Source: Peribacillus simplex NBRC 15720 = DSM 1321
GTDB lineage: Bacteria; Bacillota; Bacilli; Bacillales; DSM-1321
Length of the DNA: 64,000 nucleotides
Assembly: GCF_002243645.1 (NCBI RefSeq)
Contig: NZ_CP017704.1
Coordinates: 186,001 to 250,000, forward strand
Direction of reading: 5' to 3'
Of this stretch, positions 63,252 through 64,000 are shown piece after piece. Within the stretch, counting starts at the first letter, position 1, and the number at the start of each line of letters is the position of its first letter. Under the pieces are notes generated by a model. The model did no database searches. It was not told the DNA's origin and saw nothing but the letters and a program-made list of their open reading frames with translations. Both the position numbers and the translations under genes were made by a program.

Positions 63252-64000
63252 TTACATGCTGTTTTTTAGAGCTAATGAAATCGAAACCTTTAAATCTTTT
63301 AATTGTTGTTCTTTTTGAAGGAAATGCTGCTCGGCTTCTTTTAAGGTTACTCGTAAAAATTGAATAGCTTCCCCTGGTTTGACCTGAGCAATTAATGGTA
63401 AATCTGCAGTAATCACTTGAGCTATCTTAGGATACCCTCCCGTTGTTTGGCTATCCGCAAGAAGAATAATAGGGTTTCCATCAGGAGGAACTTGAACAGA
63501 CCCGTTAGTTACTGCTTCAGACAATAGCTCCCTTTTATCCTGTAACTCTAACAAAGGACCTGATATTCTATAGCCCATACGATCAGATTGGTTTGAAACT
63601 TTAAACAAATTCTCTGCAAAACTAACTTTACTAGAGTCCGTAAAATAATCGTACTGGCTTCCATCTATGAAACGAATAACTGGCATGCGACTTGGCATAA
63701 ACTCCTTTTCATTGACAAACCACTTTGGAGCGATAAACGCTTCTTTAAACTCCCGGTTATCTAGAATCGTAGAAGTTTCATTAAAATCCACAACATCATC
63801 TACTTTTAATGCTCTTCCCTTATATCCCCCAATTTCCCCTCTTAGATATGTACTTTTACTATTCATAACTGTAGAAATAGCGTATCCTCCCGCTACAGAC
63901 AAATAAGTCCTACAACCTGATTTACATCCCGCGAATCGAAGAATAGAGCCTTTTTTTACATAAACAGGCTTCCACATTGGAACAGCTTGACTGTCAATAG
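63252..64000 (-). CDS. pxpC: 5-oxoprolinase subunit C-like (PxpC/KipA, biotin-dependent carboxyltransferase family), N-terminus beyond right edge
   Basis: The frame is open to the window edge, and the sequence before the internal Met (IDSQAVPMWKPVYVKKGSIL) is a normal family segment, so the start lies beyond position 64000. Family parts in view are GCKSGCRTYLSVAGGYAIST, RSTYLRG-type SKSTYLRGEIGGYKGRALK, SDRMGYRISGPLLEL, GSVQVPPDGNPIILLADSQT and TGGYPKIAQVI. PxpABC opens 5-oxoproline to glutamate with ATP; KipA is an older name from sporulation kinase control. pxpB and pxpA would be expected further right. Confidence 0.9.
   Translation of the reverse strand, partial: IDSQAVPMWKPVYVKKGSILRFAGCKSGCRTYLSVAGGYAISTVMNSKSTYLRGEIGGYKGRALKVDDVVDFNETSTILDNREFKEAFIAPKWFVNEKEFMPSRMPVIRFIDGSQYDYFTDSSKVSFAENLFKVSNQSDRMGYRISGPLLELQDKRELLSEAVTNGSVQVPPDGNPIILLADSQTTGGYPKIAQVITADLPLIAQVKPGEAIQFLRVTLKEAEQHFLQKEQQLKDLKVSISLALKNSM

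Overview
The window comes from a low-GC Gram-positive bacterium of the family Bacillaceae. Ribosome binding sites are strong AGGAGG-type, TTG and GTG starts are common, and many genes end in intrinsic terminators. A YozQ-like small protein is present, and the anaerobic cobalamin genes follow the order known from Bacillus (Priestia) megaterium. A Peribacillus-like organism is my best guess, from overall protein character only. No rRNA, tRNA, CRISPR array or intact insertion sequence was seen.

Layout. (1) 1-12,852 is cobalamin. A leftward operon cbiW-H60-X-J-C-D-ET-L-F-G, cut by the left edge, and a rightward cobalt importer cbiMNQO diverge from one intergenic region. Each side has its own B12 riboswitch and terminator. 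(2) 12,900-27,100 holds a YozQ-like protein, an AGCS amino-acid symporter, a small fatty-acid/carboxylate catabolic group (CoA ligase, acyl-CoA dehydrogenase, LysR, MFS), a secreted alkylsulfatase, a LysR gene divergent from a two-gene chromate transporter, and an NhaC-type transporter under a SAM-I riboswitch. (3) 27,600-38,300 holds an SRAP protein, a formimidoylglutamase with a divergent LysR, and a TAXI-TRAP transporter operon (binding protein, DUF1850 protein, fused permease) followed by gamma-glutamyltransferase, with a divergent LysR. (4) 38,600-43,550 holds a sigma-54 enhancer-binding protein, a textbook -24/-12 promoter, and a YfcC transporter plus isoaspartyl dipeptidase operon. (5) 43,950-51,840 is a catabolic group: flavin ferredoxin reductase, ferredoxin, alpha/beta hydrolase, dihydrodiol-dehydrogenase-like SDR, MFS transporter, DapB-like dehydrogenase and IclR regulator. 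Repeated 20-bp inverted repeats (TTGTTTT-N6-AAAACAA) lie upstream of the SDR and MFS genes.

(6) 52,000-62,605 is the most unusual part, a leftward nitrate-reduction module. In transcription order it encodes a six-helix cytochrome-b-like membrane protein with a Cys-rich cytoplasmic-type tail, a Nap/Nas-type molybdopterin nitrate reductase without a Tat signal, a 16-Cys ferredoxin subunit and a Tat-signal Rieske protein. Three small unknown proteins and a NarK-type nitrate transporter fused to a C-terminal PAS domain follow. The run ends with two NarL-type histidine kinases, a response regulator and an NreA-type nitrate receptor. GC-rich palindromes sit just upstream of a weak promoter for the first gene, as expected for an activator such as NreC. 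I read this as a nitrate-responsive respiratory or redox-balancing nitrate reductase that differs from NarGHJI and from B. subtilis NasBC.

(7) The right edge cuts a PxpC-like subunit of 5-oxoprolinase.
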